A DNA stretch of 64,000 bases from Massilia rhizosphaerae (lineage in GTDB: Bacteria > Pseudomonadota > Gammaproteobacteria > Burkholderiales > Burkholderiaceae_D): the NCBI RefSeq assembly GCF_016093545.1, contig NZ_JADKYX010000006.1:62001-126000 (forward strand). The letters run 5' to 3'. The number at the start of each line of letters is the position of its first letter. Positions within the stretch are counted from its first letter, which is position 1. The notes beneath the pieces were generated by a model. It saw only the letters and a list, made by a program, of their open reading frames with translations, ran no database searches and had not been told where the DNA came from. Both the position numbers and the translations under genes were made by a program. This document shows, piece after piece, positions 1 to 9,958 of the stretch.

Positions 1-913
1 CGGCCGCGATCACGCACAGGTCGGCCGTGATCGACGCCACCTTGGCGGGATAGTCGACGTCGCGCGCGAAGCGGATCTCGGCCGGCAGCTTGTAGCGGCT
101 CGTGCGGCCCGGATAGCCGGCCAGGAGGATCGCATCGCCCGCCTTGAGGCCCTCGGCCGAGACGACGAGGAAGCTCTTCGATTTGTACGGCACGTTGTCC
201 GGCGACGGATCGGCCGGACGGCCGTCGCGGCCGACATAGGCGCGCAGGAACGAAAAGTCGCCGGCGTGGCGCGGGAATTCGAAGTTGTCGACGTCGCCGC
301 CGAAATCGCCCACGCTGTTGGCCGGCGCGTAGACGAGCCGCACGTCGCGGATCAGCAGTTGCTTGATGCGGTAGTACGCGCCGCCGCGGTTGAACGCGGG
401 GACCGAGCAGCGGAACGCCTTGTCGCTCTCGCATTCGGCGATGAGGGCCTTGATGCGGGCCTCGACCTGCTCGTGGCGCGCGCGGCCGGACAGATTGTGC
501 GCGAGGCCTTTCAGCACGCGGTCCGTCACGTTCTCGACCTTCTCCGTCACGTAGATCATCGTGTTCGGGCCGCCCGGCAGTTCTTCCGCGCGCGTCTTCG
601 CGAGGAAGCCGTTGGCGATGTAATTGTGTTCCGGGGTCGAATTGCGCTGGATGGCGCCGTAGCCGCAATGGTGGTTCGTGACGACGAGACCGTCCGGCGA
701 CACGAACGACGCCGAACAGCCGGGCGTCGCGACGATGGCGCTCATCGGATGCGCCGACAGGTCCGCGAGACGCTCGGCCGGAATCGTGATGCCGATGCGT
801 TTCAGCTCGGACTTCAGCTGCGGCAGCTGGTGCGGCTGCCACTGGCCCTCGTCGGCGCCGGCGGCGGCGGCGACACCCAGCAGGGCGACGGGAAGGACGA
901 CGGATTTGAACAA
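1..913 (-). CDS. S46 family dipeptidyl-peptidase (DPP7/DPP11 type), 3' part outside the window
   Basis: Exported serine peptidase that removes dipeptides from peptide N-termini in the periplasm. About 304 residues are visible. They comprise a signal peptide (MFKSVVLPVALLGVAAAAGA), the first half of the chymotrypsin-like fold with the catalytic-His motif TNHHCG (about 79-84), and the Asp region GGDVDNFEFPRHAGDFSF. Family members are about 700 residues, so the catalytic Ser lies beyond position 1. The start is TTG at 911-913, chosen because GAGG sits 5 bases upstream and no in-frame ATG precedes the signal peptide. DPP7 and DPP11 preference cannot be told apart without the C-terminal half. Confidence 0.9.
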   Translation of the reverse strand, partial: MFKSVVLPVALLGVAAAAGADEGQWQPHQLPQLKSELKRIGITIPAERLADLSAHPMSAIVATPGCSASFVSPDGLVVTNHHCGYGAIQRNSTPEHNYIANGFLAKTRAEELPGGPNTMIYVTEKVENVTDRVLKGLAHNLSGRARHEQVEARIKALIAECESDKAFRCSVPAFNRGGAYYRIKQLLIRDVRLVYAPANSVGDFGGDVDNFEFPRHAGDFSFLRAYVGRDGRPADPSPDNVPYKSKSFLVVSAEGLKAGDAILLAGYPGRTSRYKLPAEIRFARDVDYPAKVASITADLCVIAA

Positions 914-1059
914 GACAACCTCGGATGCGAAAACACGACCACGAGTATATCGTCTGCATGTCTTGTTACGGAAACAAAATTGTCACTTACCGTCGACCGG
1001 GAGTATGTACAGCCCGGATATTCGCGTCGTGCGGGTGCCACATCCCGCAAATCCGCCGA

Positions 1060-1725
1060 TCAGGCGTATTTACGTTTGCGCCGCCGGAACACTGCCGCCA
1101 TCCCCGCCAGCGCGGCCGCGCACAGCGCCGGCGACGCCGGCTCCGGCAGGCCGACGCGCACCTCGTCCAGCGCCGGCGCGCTGTAGCCCGCCTGCCGGTT
1201 CGGGGTCGAGAAGGCGAAGTAGCGCACCTCGTCGAAGCCCGCGGCGTCCGCAAGGCCCAGCACCGCGCCGCGCGGCGCGCTGACATTGCCGCTGCCCGTC
1301 AGCAGGCCGCCGCCGTACGTGGCCCAGTAGCCGTTCAGGGCCTGGTAGCCGCTGCCGGCCGCAAACTCGATGCCGACGAAACTGGCGCCGTCGGCGCGGC
1401 GCACGCTGATGTACGCGTTCATGCCCGACGTCGCCATGTAGTTGCCGGAGAACGCGGGGCTCAGGTCGGACACCGCGTCGTAGCAATCCACGCCGGCATA
1501 GCCGCAACCGTTGTTGGCGCCGTATCCGCTGAAGTGGAACAGCAGGCCGTCCTCGACCCAGTCGTTGGCGAGCGTCGTGTTCAGGTCGAAGTGCGCCGCG
1601 TTGGTCGTGACGCCGACGGCCGTACCGGCGCCCAGGGTCTGCAGCACGGCGGCGCCGGCGCCCTGCGCGGCCAGCGCGGCCAGCGCCAATGCGGTCGCGC
1701 ACAGCAGGCGGTTCTTGAAATGCAT
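1060..1725 (-). CDS. PEP-CTERM sorting domain protein
   Basis: Exported protein of 221 residues. It has an N-terminal signal peptide (MHFKNRLLCATALALAALAA) and a C-terminal PEP-CTERM tail: the LPEPASPA motif, a hydrophobic stretch, then RRRKRKYA. In this family the tail is cleaved by an exosortase and is linked to exopolysaccharide or surface association. No exosortase gene is in the window. The body is not a recognised domain; its Gly/Tyr/Asn-rich beta-type composition is usual for such proteins. ATG at 1723-1725 is preferred over the upstream ATGs because GGAG lies 6 bases before it. It follows the PL4 lyase gene by 11 bases and is probably co-transcribed. Confidence 0.85.
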   Translation of the reverse strand: MHFKNRLLCATALALAALAAQGAGAAVLQTLGAGTAVGVTTNAAHFDLNTTLANDWVEDGLLFHFSGYGANNGCGYAGVDCYDAVSDLSPAFSGNYMATSGMNAYISVRRADGASFVGIEFAAGSGYQALNGYWATYGGGLLTGSGNVSAPRGAVLGLADAAGFDEVRYFAFSTPNRQAGYSAPALDEVRVGLPEPASPALCAAALAGMAAVFRRRKRKYA

Positions 1726-1736
1726 GGTCGTCTCCA

Positions 1737-3464
1737 TCATGGGGTGGGAATCAGGTCGAGCGCGTCGTAGCTGTAGCCGGGGCTCAGGAAGCGCACGCCG
1801 CTCGAGCCGCTGATGGCCGTCAGGGTCAGCACGTTCTGGCCCACGACCAGTTCGCTGGCCGGGATGTCGAACGTGTACATCGTGTTGTTGCCGCGGTAGG
1901 TGCCGACCGTCAGCGAGCGCGTCTTGGGCTGCGTGGACGCCGGCGGATTCGCCGGCACCCAGCCGTTGACCTGCGGCTTGGGACGCCCGCCCGCGTACGC
2001 GTCCGTGATGCCGACCCGCAGCGTGAGCGGCACGATCTGGCTCTGACGCAGGTTGAAGCGCACGGTCAAGGTCCCGTTCACGTCCTTCCATTGATAGGCA
2101 GGGAAGCCCGTGGCCGGCGTCGACATGCCGACCACGTAGTCGCCCGGCGTCCACGACGCCATGCGCACGTCGGACGGATGCATCGTCGTCACCTTGTCGC
2201 CGTTGATGAATTCCGCCGGCGAGCCGTCCCAGTCGCCGATGTGCCACAGCGCGGCCGCAGCGCCCGGATCGCCCGTCACCGCGACCGTGCCCGCGTTCGT
2301 CGTGGCGCCGGCGGCCACCGTCACCGTGCGCGTGTCGACCGCCAGTTCGTTCTTGTAGACCTGCATCGTATAGGTCCCGGGGATCATGCCGGCGCTCGTG
2401 AAGTGCCCGTCGGTGGCGTCGGCCGCCGCCCAGTACTGCGCCGCCGCGTTGGAAAAGCCCACCGTGTAGGCGAAGCGCGGATCGCGGCCAGTGATGGCGG
2501 CGCCGCTGACGGCGCCGCGCGCCTCGGGTCCCACCCAGCCAGTAAGGCCGAGGGTGCCGAGCCAGGACGTGTCCACGGGCCCCGGCGCCGAGCCGTCGGT
2601 GAACACCATCGTGTACATGTTGAGGATCTTCGTGCGCAGCGGCTCCGTCTGGCCCTCGCCGTAGTTGATGATGTAGGTGATCTCCTGGTCCGTGCTCGTC
2701 GCCTGGTTCAGCAGGCTGCGGTAGAACGGGCCGCCGGAATTGCCCTCGTTGTTGTCGCGGACGATCCACAGGCCGACGTTGCTGCCCGTCGCGCCGATGT
2801 ATTGCCAGTCCTTCAAGCGCATGTTCGAGTAGTGCTTGGACCGCGTCTCGCCGTTCGGCATGCCGAAGACGTCGCTGGCCTCGATGGCGCCCGTATTGCC
2901 GCGCAGGTCGGACGGCGCCGGGCCGTTCGGCAGGCGCGCGATCGGCACGCGCACGATGAAGCGCGCCAGGTTCAGCGTATCGGGCTCGCTCGTGAAATAC
3001 GTCCCCATGTAGATCTTCGCCTCGCCGCGGCGGGCGATGTAGTAATGGGTCAGATTGCCCGCCGTGACGGTGACCCGGACGACGTCGGTGCCGACCGTCT
3101 GCGCGTTGACGTCCACCGCGGAGATGCCCTTGTACAGATAGTCGAAGCCGGAATTGACCTGCGTGCCGCGGCCCTGGTCCTGGTACTCGACGCCGTTGTA
3201 GACCAGCGACGCGATGTCGCCGGCCGACTGCGTGCTGACGCCGTTGTCCAGGCGCCGCACCTTGAAGACGAGGCCCGCGCCCGTGTCGATCGTATAAAAA
3301 TTCGTGTCCTGCGTGAGGCCGAACGAGGCCGCCGTCGTGACGGTCGCCAGCGTGCGGGCCGGCCCGGCCGCCACGCCGCCTCCCGCATCGCCGCCGCAGC
3401 CGGCGGCCAGTACACACAGCGTCGCCGTGAGGGCGACAACGGTCCTGCGCAATAAAATGTGCAT
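1737..3464 (-). CDS. Rhamnogalacturonan lyase-like polysaccharide lyase family 4 lipoprotein
   Basis: Protein of 575 residues predicted to cleave the rhamnogalacturonan I backbone of pectin by beta-elimination. The N-terminus is a lipoprotein signal (LCVLAAGCGG, lipidated Cys at about 23). The order that follows is typical of PL4: a large beta-sandwich catalytic domain (about 40-330), a carboxypeptidase-regulatory/FnIII-like middle domain (about 335-415, with GMIPGTYTMQVYKNEL), and a C-terminal jelly-roll carbohydrate-binding domain (HIGDWDGSPAEFINGD to the end). Catalytic residues were not assigned individually. It is the first gene of a likely two-gene unit with the PEP-CTERM protein. The family call is good; the exact substrate is inferred. 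Confidence 0.82.
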   Translation of the reverse strand: MHILLRRTVVALTATLCVLAAGCGGDAGGGVAAGPARTLATVTTAASFGLTQDTNFYTIDTGAGLVFKVRRLDNGVSTQSAGDIASLVYNGVEYQDQGRGTQVNSGFDYLYKGISAVDVNAQTVGTDVVRVTVTAGNLTHYYIARRGEAKIYMGTYFTSEPDTLNLARFIVRVPIARLPNGPAPSDLRGNTGAIEASDVFGMPNGETRSKHYSNMRLKDWQYIGATGSNVGLWIVRDNNEGNSGGPFYRSLLNQATSTDQEITYIINYGEGQTEPLRTKILNMYTMVFTDGSAPGPVDTSWLGTLGLTGWVGPEARGAVSGAAITGRDPRFAYTVGFSNAAAQYWAAADATDGHFTSAGMIPGTYTMQVYKNELAVDTRTVTVAAGATTNAGTVAVTGDPGAAAALWHIGDWDGSPAEFINGDKVTTMHPSDVRMASWTPGDYVVGMSTPATGFPAYQWKDVNGTLTVRFNLRQSQIVPLTLRVGITDAYAGGRPKPQVNGWVPANPPASTQPKTRSLTVGTYRGNNTMYTFDIPASELVVGQNVLTLTAISGSSGVRFLSPGYSYDALDLIPTP

Positions 3465-3607
3465 CGTCTGTCTCCAATGTGTTGGGTGGCGCGGGGACGG
3501 CGGGCCCGGTCGTCGAATCGTCGTTGCCGTATTTGCACGTAAGTATTGACGGCTGGCGCGCGGCGGGTCAACCGCGCACGCGGCCCGGCAAGCAAAGAAT
3601 CACGCGC

Positions 3608-3638
3608 TTGAGCGAAGGGCCGCGGATGCGGATAAAAT
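3608..3638 (+). promoter_or_regulatory. Possible sigma70 promoter for the SBF-like transporter
   Basis: TTGAGC at 3608-3613 and GATAAA at 3631-3636 are separated by 17 bases, and the -10 runs on as GATAAAAT. It overlaps the ATG at 3637. If used, transcription would start near 3645 and the internal ATG at 3679 would be the real start. Inferred from sequence only. Confidence 0.35.
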
Positions 3639-3678
3639 GACGGGTCCGGCGCCGTCCGGAGCTTCTCCGACCTTCATC

Positions 3679-4674
3679 ATGCCCAGCTTCCTCGCACCCG
3701 TTTCCGCCGCCCTGCGCCGCCTGTCGATCGACACCTTCACCGTCCTGCTGCTGTGCACCGTCGCCCTCGCGAGCGTGCTGCCGTGCGGCGGCCAGACGGC
3801 CGTCGTCCTCGGCAAGGTCACCACGGTCGCCATCGGCCTGTTGTTCTTCCTGCATGGCGCCAAGCTGTCGCGCGAGGCGATCGTCTCCGGCTTCACGCAC
3901 TGGCGGCTGCACGTGCTGGTGCTCGCGTCGACCTTCGTCATGTTCCCGCTGCTGGGTCTCGCCCTCAAGCCGCTGGCGGGCAACGCCGTCACGCCCGAGC
4001 TGTACGTGGGCATCCTGTTCCTGTGCACCCTGCCCTCGACCGTGCAATCGTCGATCGCGTTCACGTCGATGGCGCGCGGGAACGTGGCGGCGGCCGTGTG
4101 CAGCGCGTCGGCCTCGAACTTCATCGGCATCTTCGTCACGCCGCTGCTCGTGTCGACGCTGATCGTGCGCGGCGCGGCGGGCGGCTCGTCGCTGGACGCG
4201 GTGATCAGCATCGTCGAACAGCTGCTGCTGCCCTTCCTGGCCGGCCAGTTCCTGCGTCCGTGGATCGGCCACTGGGTCGACCGCCACAAGCCGATGCTCA
4301 AGATCGTCGACCAGGGCTCGATCCTGCTGGTCGTCTACACGGCGTTTTCCGAATCCGTCAACGAGGGGCTGTGGCACAAGCTGTCGCCGGGATCGCTCGC
4401 GGGGCTGGTCGTCATCAACTGCGTGATGCTGGCGATCGCGCTGGCACTCGCCACGTGGACGAGCCGGCGCCTGGGCTTCAAGCGCGAGGACGAGATCACC
4501 ATCGTGTTCTGCGGCTCGAAGAAGAGCCTGGCGAGCGGCGTGCCGATGGCGAAGGTACTGTTCGCGCCGAGCGCACTGGGCATGGTCATCCTGCCCATCA
4601 TGCTGTTCCACCAGATCCAACTGATGGTCTGCGCCGTACTGGCCCAAAAATGGGGCCGCGAACCCCGCCCCTGA
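3679..4674 (+). CDS. SBF-like (bile acid:sodium symporter family) transporter
   Basis: Inner-membrane transporter of the SBF-like/YfeH group (PF13593) with about ten hydrophobic segments. The sequence is clearly membrane-spanning throughout, with family landmarks such as the early GLLFFLHGAKLS segment and the late VFCGSKKSLASGVPMAKVLF motif. The transported solute is unknown; homologues are only loosely described as Na+-dependent. I start at ATG 3679 because a promoter-like -10 overlaps the in-frame ATG at 3637. The longer form would add 14 residues. The stop codon abuts an inverted-repeat element at 4674. Confidence 0.82.
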   Translation: MPSFLAPVSAALRRLSIDTFTVLLLCTVALASVLPCGGQTAVVLGKVTTVAIGLLFFLHGAKLSREAIVSGFTHWRLHVLVLASTFVMFPLLGLALKPLAGNAVTPELYVGILFLCTLPSTVQSSIAFTSMARGNVAAAVCSASASNFIGIFVTPLLVSTLIVRGAAGGSSLDAVISIVEQLLLPFLAGQFLRPWIGHWVDRHKPMLKIVDQGSILLVVYTAFSESVNEGLWHKLSPGSLAGLVVINCVMLAIALALATWTSRRLGFKREDEITIVFCGSKKSLASGVPMAKVLFAPSALGMVILPIMLFHQIQLMVCAVLAQKWGREPRP

Positions 4675-4856
4675 AATTCGGGGTCAGAGCACTTTTTCGC
4701 GACATTCGGGGTCAGAGCGAATTTCGATTTGTCGCGAAACCGATACGTCGATGACCGGGACGGCGCTGCCAGCCCAGCGGGCCAGCGTTGATTCGTTCTC
4801 AAGAAAACTTGTACCAAAAAGTGCTCTGACCCCGAATTTATGCTCTGACCCCGAAT
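4674..4856. repeat. MITE-like inverted-repeat element with four GGGGTCAGAGC cores
   Basis: The 15-base core ATTCGGGGTCAGAGC occurs twice in forward orientation (4676-4690, 4704-4718) and twice inverted (4823-4837, 4842-4856). The outer pair extends to a perfect 24-base inverted repeat (4674-4697 against 4816-4839). The internal 95 bases carry no gene. It lies between convergent genes, and the last copy supplies the stop codon of the small membrane-protein gene at 4857. This looks like a non-autonomous, REP/MITE-like unit; no transposase is nearby. Confidence 0.75.
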
Positions 4857-5255
4857 TTATTGGGGGACGTGGGCGAGGGCGAGGCCGCCCCACCACACTT
4901 CGGGGATCGCGGCCGCGAGCATCATGCCGGGGCCCAGTGCCGTGACGAGCCAGCGCCGGCGCGGCGGCAGCCAGGCCGTGCGCGGGTCCGCGAGGCACGC
5001 GCGGACGTCGCGCCTGCCGAAGCAAGCCAGCGCCGCCAGGCCGGCCACGAACAGGGACCACAGCGCCGCATCGTCCAGCAGCGCGGCGAAGGACGTGTCG
5101 AGATAAGCGAGCGCCGGCAGCGCCAGGCAGACACCGCCCAGCAGTTCCACCGTCGCGACGACGGCCGCGCGGCCGCGGCGGCGGAAGTCGCGGCGCAGCA
5201 GCCATGCCGACAGCGCGACGTCGCCGACGAGATACAGCGCGTTCCAGCTCGGCAT
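4857..5255 (-). CDS. Small hydrophobic membrane protein, last gene of the RND operon
   Basis: Unrecognised protein of 132 residues with three to four hydrophobic helices (starting ALYLVGDVALSAWLL, LLGGVCLALPALAYL, ALWSLFVAGLAALACF and LVTALGPGMMLAAAI). It begins 3 bases after the stop of the outer-membrane factor gene, with AGGAG 6 bases before the ATG, so it is translated with the efflux operon. Its TAA stop comes from the last copy of the inverted-repeat element, which suggests the original 3' end was altered when the element inserted. A role as an accessory of the pump is guesswork. Confidence 0.7.
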   Translation of the reverse strand: MPSWNALYLVGDVALSAWLLRRDFRRRGRAAVVATVELLGGVCLALPALAYLDTSFAALLDDAALWSLFVAGLAALACFGRRDVRACLADPRTAWLPPRRRWLVTALGPGMMLAAAIPEVWWGGLALAHVPQ

Positions 5256-5258
5256 GGC

Positions 5259-6731
5259 CTACTCCTGCGCGGCGAGCCGGTCGGCATGCCAGCCGCCGCC
5301 CAGCGCCTGGATCAGCGCCACGGCCGTTCCCTGGCGGTTGCCCTGCGTCTGCACGAGCGCGCGGCGCGCGTTCAGCGCCGTCACCTGCGCCTGCACCACT
5401 TCCGAATAACTCACCTGGCCGGCCTTGTAGCGGTTCAGCACCTGCTCTTCGACCTTGTCCGCCGCCGCCGACGCCTGGCGCTGCAAGTCCTGCTGCTGCG
5501 CCAGCACGCGCGTGGCGGCGAGCTGGTCCTCGACGTCGGCGAACGCCGTCAGCACGGCCTGGCGGTAGCGCGCGACCACCTGTTCGCGCGCCGCGTTCGC
5601 GCCCCGCACTGCGGCGCGGTTGGCACCGCCGTTGAAGATGGTCTCGGTGGCCGACAGGCCCAGCGCCCACGCCACGCTCGAGGCCTTGAACAGGTCGCCG
5701 ATGGCGCCGGCGGACGGGCCGTACGACGCGGACAGGCCGATCTGCGGGAAGTAGGCGGAGCGCACGATGCCGATCTGCGCATTGGCCGCGGCCACGGCGC
5801 GTTCGGCCGCCGCGATGTCGGGACGGCGTTCCAGCAGCGTGGACGGCACGCCGACCGGCACGTCCGGCACCGTCACCTTCCACGCGGCGGGCGCCAGCGC
5901 GAAGTCGGCCGGCGCCTTGCCGATCAGGACCGCGATCGCGTGCTCGAACTGCGCGCGCTGGCGCGCCAGCGCGAGGTCGTCGCTCTGCGCGCTGGCGAGC
6001 TGGGTCTGGGCCTGGTACACGTCCGAGTGCGGCACGATGCCGACGTCGAAGCGGTTCTGCGTGATCTTCAGCACGCGCCGGTAGCCGTCGATCGACGTGG
6101 CCAGCAGCGCGCGCTGCGCATCGACGGAGCGCAGCGAGAAGTAGTCGGCCGCCAGTTCGCCCTGCGCGGACAGGCGCGCCGACGCCAGGTCGGCCGCGCT
6201 GGCCTGCGCATTGGCCTGCGCCACCGCCACGCCGGCGCGCAGGCGGCCCCACACGTCCGGCTCCCAGCTCGAGCCGATGTTCAGGCGATAGCTGTTCGAC
6301 GTGCGCCCGCCGTCGTTGTTGCCGTTGCCGCCGTTGTTGCCGCTGCTGTTCGACCCGCCGCCGCTGCCGCTGCGGTTCGCGCCGCCGTTCAGGGTCAAGC
6401 TCGGAAACAGCGCCCCGCGCTGCCCGGCCACGGTGGCGCGCGCCTGGTCGTACGCGGCGACGGCGGCGGCCACGTTCTGGTTGCCGACCTCCACCTGGCG
6501 CATCAATCCGTCCAGCACGGGGTCCTCGAACAGATGCCACCATGGGCCGCGGTCGAGCGCATCGGCCGGCGCGGCGGGCGCCCAGCCGCTCAGCTCCTTG
6601 AAGGCCGCGGGCTGCGGCGTCGCCGGCCGCTCGTACGCGGGCGTGAAGGCGCAGCCGGACAACACGCCGGCGGCCAGCAAGGCGGTGTTCACGGCGCGGA
6701 AAATGACGGTGGTTCGCATGGTTCGGTTCAT
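5259..6731 (-). CDS. NodT-family outer-membrane efflux lipoprotein (TolC-like)
   Basis: Outer-membrane channel of a tripartite RND pump, 490 residues. It has a lipobox (VLSGC, Cys 27) after a signal peptide, then the two OEP repeats typical of the NodT/OprM family, with long helices such as SAADLASARLSAQGELAADYFSL written here only in part. An insertion very rich in Gly, Ser and Asn (about 120-150) interrupts the first repeat and is probably a flexible surface loop. The start overlaps the stop of the upstream permease gene by four bases (ATGA), so expression is translationally coupled. Exports drugs or other amphiphiles together with the two permeases. Confidence 0.93.
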   Translation of the reverse strand: MNRTMRTTVIFRAVNTALLAAGVLSGCAFTPAYERPATPQPAAFKELSGWAPAAPADALDRGPWWHLFEDPVLDGLMRQVEVGNQNVAAAVAAYDQARATVAGQRGALFPSLTLNGGANRSGSGGGSNSSGNNGGNGNNDGGRTSNSYRLNIGSSWEPDVWGRLRAGVAVAQANAQASAADLASARLSAQGELAADYFSLRSVDAQRALLATSIDGYRRVLKITQNRFDVGIVPHSDVYQAQTQLASAQSDDLALARQRAQFEHAIAVLIGKAPADFALAPAAWKVTVPDVPVGVPSTLLERRPDIAAAERAVAAANAQIGIVRSAYFPQIGLSASYGPSAGAIGDLFKASSVAWALGLSATETIFNGGANRAAVRGANAAREQVVARYRQAVLTAFADVEDQLAATRVLAQQQDLQRQASAAADKVEEQVLNRYKAGQVSYSEVVQAQVTALNARRALVQTQGNRQGTAVALIQALGGGWHADRLAAQE

Positions 6732-9700
6732 GGCTGGGAAATCGAAGGCTGGTCCTCCAGCGGATGGCGGACCAGGTGGTGCTCGTCGGCGTTGCGGCGG
6801 CGGAGCTTGTCGAGATAGACGTAGACCACCGGCGTGGTGAGCAGGGTCAGGAGCTGGCTGGCGACCAGGCCGCCGATGATGGCGATGCCCAGCGGCTGGC
6901 GCAACTCGGAGCCTTCGCCGAAGCCGATCGCCAGCGGCAGCGCGCCCAGCGCGGCGGCCAGCGTCGTCATCAGGATCGGGCGGAAGCGCAGCAGGCAGGC
7001 CTCGCGCACGGCCTCGGTGGCCGACAGGCCGCGCGCGCGCTCCGCTTCCAGCGCGAAGTCGATGATCAGGATCGCGTTCTTCTTCACGATGCCGATCAGG
7101 AGGAACACGCCGATCAGCGCGATGATGGAAAACTCCATGTGGAACAGCAGCAGCGCCAGCACGGCGCCCACGCCGGCCGACGGCAAGGTCGACAGCACGG
7201 TGACCGGGTGCACGAGGCTTTCGTACAGGATGCCCAGCACGATGTAGATGACGACGATGGCCGCGAGGATCAACAGCGGCTGCTGCTTGTTCGATTCCTG
7301 CGCCTGCTTGGCCTGGCCCTGGAAGCTGCCGCGCACGTTGACGGGCATGCCGATGTCGGCCTCGGCCTGCATCACGGCCTGCTGCGCCTGCGACAGCGAA
7401 TACCCCTCCGCCAGGTTGAACGAGATCGTCGTCGCCAGCTCGCCGTCCTGGTGGTTGACGGAGCTGGGCGTTGCGCGTTCGGCGAAATGGGCGATGGCGG
7501 ACAGCGGCACCATCGTCGTGCGGTTCGCCGACAGCGCGGAGCCGCCGGACGGGTCGCGCGCCGCCGTGAGATTGGCGGGGGCGCCGGCCGCGGCGGCGGT
7601 CGCGTTCTTGGCCGGCACGTAGACGTCGTCCAGCGCGGCCGGCGAGCGCGCATACTGCTGCGCGACGCCCATGATCACGTGGTACTGGTTCAATTCGTCG
7701 TAGATGTTGGCGACCTGGCGCTGGCCGAAGGCGTCGTACAGCGCGTTGTCGATGTCCTTCGCGCTGATGCCCAGGCGCGCGGCCGTCGGCTTGTCGACGT
7801 CGACCCAGGTTTCGACGCCGTTGTCGGCCTGGTCGGTGTCGACGTCGGTCAGCGCCGGCTGCGTCTTCATGGCGTCGGCCAGCTTGGTCGCCCAGGCCTT
7901 GAGATCGGCGCGGTTGTCGCTCTTGAGCGTGTACTGGAACGTCGAGTTGGACTGGCGCCCGCCCATGCGCAGGTCCTGTACCGGGTTCAAAAACAGCTGC
8001 ACGCCCGTCACCTGCGCGAGCCGGGGACGCAGGCGCGCGATCACGGCCTGGCCGCTCTCGCCCTTGGCGCGCTCGCTCACCGGCTTGAGGTTGACGAACA
8101 TGAAGCCGCCGCCCGCGCGCGAGCCGCCCGTGAAGCCGACGACCGTGTCCACGGCCGGGTCGCTCTTGATGATGTTCACCAGCTGGCGCAGCTTGCCCTG
8201 CATGGCCTGGAACGAGATGCTCTGGTCGGCGCGCATGCCGCCGCTGACCTGGCCCGTGTCCTGCTGCGGGAAGAAGCCTTTCGGCGCGGCCGCGAACAGG
8301 TACACGTTCAGGCCGACGACGAATGCGAGGATCAGCATCACGAGCGCCTTCATGTCCAGCGCCCAGTCGAGCGCGTGCTCGTACGACTTCAGCACGGCGC
8401 CGAACGCCCGCTCGGCCCAGCGCGCGAGGCGCCCCTGCCTGCGGTGCACGTGGTCATGCAGCGACTGGCCGGGCTTCAGCAGCAGCGCGCACAGCATGGG
8501 CGTCGTCGTCAGCGAGATCACGAGCGAGATCATCACCGCGGCCGACAAGGTGACGGCGAACTCGCGGAACAGCCGGCCCACCTGGCCGCCCATGAACAGC
8601 AGGGGGATGAACACGGCCACGAGCGAGAGGCTGATCGACAGCACCGTGAAGCCCACTTCCTGCGCGCCCAGCAGCGCCGCCTTCATGCGGTCCATGCCCT
8701 GCTCGACGTGGCGGCTCGTGTTTTCCAGGACGACGATGGCGTCGTCGACGACGAAGCCCGTGGCGACCGTGAGCGCCATCAGCGACAAGTTGTTGAGCGA
8801 GAAGCCCAGCAAATACATCACGCCGAAGGTGCCCAGCAGCGAGACGACGGTGGCGACGGCCGGCACGACGGTCGCGCGGGCGCTGCGCAGGAACAGGCTC
8901 ACCACCAGCACGACGAGCACGATGGAGATCATCATCGTCATCTCGATCTCGTGCAGCGAGGCGCGGATCGAAATGGTCCGGTCCGACGCCACCCGCATGA
9001 CGACGTCCTGCGGCAGCTGCGCCTGCAGTTGCGGCAACAGCGCGCGCACGCCGTCCACGGTCTCGATGACGTTGGCGCCCGGCTGGCTGGTCACCAGCAC
9101 AATCACGGCGGGCTGGCCGTTGAACAGGCCCAGCGTGTGGATGTTCTCGACGCCGTCCGTGACGTCGGCCACGTCCTGCAGGCGGATCGCGGACCCGTTG
9201 CGCCAGGCGACGACGAGGCCCTTGTAGTCCGCAGCCGTGCGGCCGTTCGTCGGCGTGTTGGCCTGCGAATAGATCTGCAGGCGCATGCCCTGGCCTTCCA
9301 GCGCGCCCTTCGGCCGGTTGGCGTTGGTGGCCTGGATGGCGGCGCGCACGTCCTCGGTCGACAGGCCGTACTGGTTCAGCTGGTACGGGTTCAGGTCGAC
9401 GCGCACGGCCGGCAGCGAGCCGCCGCCGAGTTCCACGTCGCCCACGCCCTTCACCTGCGCGATCTTCTGCTGGACGATGTTCGACACCTCGTCGTAGATC
9501 TGGCCGGGGCTGCGCGTCTTCGACGTCAGCGCCAGGATGACGACGGGCGCGTCGGCCGGATTCGCCTTGCGGTAGGTCGGGTTGCTGCGCAGGGTCGCGG
9601 GCAGGTCGGCGCGCGCCGCGTTGATCGCGGCCTGCACTTCGCGCGCGGCCGAATCGATCTGGCGCGTCAGGTCGAACTGCAGGTTGATGCGGGTGGAGCC

Positions 9701-9958
9701 GTTGCCGCTGTTCGACGTCATCTCGTTGACGCCGGCGATGACGCCCAGCCGCCGCTCGAGCGGCGTCGCCACCGACGTCGCCATCGTGTCCGGGCTGGCG
9801 CCCGGCAGGTTGGCGGACACGAAGATCGTCGGGAAGTCGACCTGCGGCAGCGGCGACACGGGCAGCACGAAGAATGCGCCGACGCCGGCCAGCGCGATGC
9901 CGATGGTCAGCAGGATCGTCGCGATGGGCCGCTTGATGAACGGCTGCGAAAGACTCAT
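6728..9958 (-). CDS. mdtC: Multidrug efflux RND permease, MdtC/MuxC-like
   Basis: Proton-driven inner-membrane pump of the HAE-1 RND family, 1076 residues, as expected for the family. The start region [20 protein letters not shown] is typical. The TM4 proton-relay pair is intact in [15 protein letters not shown], and the duplicated 6+6 TM plan with two large periplasmic loops is present. A longer-than-usual low-complexity loop lies around [14 protein letters not shown]. The ATG at 9956-9958 overlaps the upstream permease stop by four bases. Two different permeases side by side resemble MdtB-MdtC, which work as a heterotrimer in E. coli. Substrate range is inferred from the family. Confidence 0.93.
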   Translation of the reverse strand: MSLSQPFIKRPIATILLTIGIALAGVGAFFVLPVSPLPQVDFPTIFVSANLPGASPDTMATSVATPLERRLGVIAGVNEMTSNSGNGSTRINLQFDLTRQIDSAAREVQAAINAARADLPATLRSNPTYRKANPADAPVVILALTSKTRSPGQIYDEVSNIVQQKIAQVKGVGDVELGGGSLPAVRVDLNPYQLNQYGLSTEDVRAAIQATNANRPKGALEGQGMRLQIYSQANTPTNGRTAADYKGLVVAWRNGSAIRLQDVADVTDGVENIHTLGLFNGQPAVIVLVTSQPGANVIETVDGVRALLPQLQAQLPQDVVMRVASDRTISIRASLHEIEMTMMISIVLVVLVVSLFLRSARATVVPAVATVVSLLGTFGVMYLLGFSLNNLSLMALTVATGFVVDDAIVVLENTSRHVEQGMDRMKAALLGAQEVGFTVLSISLSLVAVFIPLLFMGGQVGRLFREFAVTLSAAVMISLVISLTTTPMLCALLLKPGQSLHDHVHRRQGRLARWAERAFGAVLKSYEHALDWALDMKALVMLILAFVVGLNVYLFAAAPKGFFPQQDTGQVSGGMRADQSISFQAMQGKLRQLVNIIKSDPAVDTVVGFTGGSRAGGGFMFVNLKPVSERAKGESGQAVIARLRPRLAQVTGVQLFLNPVQDLRMGGRQSNSTFQYTLKSDNRADLKAWATKLADAMKTQPALTDVDTDQADNGVETWVDVDKPTAARLGISAKDIDNALYDAFGQRQVANIYDELNQYHVIMGVAQQYARSPAALDDVYVPAKNATAAAAGAPANLTAARDPSGGSALSANRTTMVPLSAIAHFAERATPSSVNHQDGELATTISFNLAEGYSLSQAQQAVMQAEADIGMPVNVRGSFQGQAKQAQESNKQQPLLILAAIVVIYIVLGILYESLVHPVTVLSTLPSAGVGAVLALLLFHMEFSIIALIGVFLLIGIVKKNAILIIDFALEAERARGLSATEAVREACLLRFRPILMTTLAAALGALPLAIGFGEGSELRQPLGIAIIGGLVASQLLTLLTTPVVYVYLDKLRRRNADEHHLVRHPLEDQPSISQP

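Noticed and set aside
266..1186. Long plus-strand open frame opposite the S46 peptidase
   Set aside because: Arg/Ala/Val-rich composition without motifs; the minus strand has a clear signal peptide and catalytic motifs.
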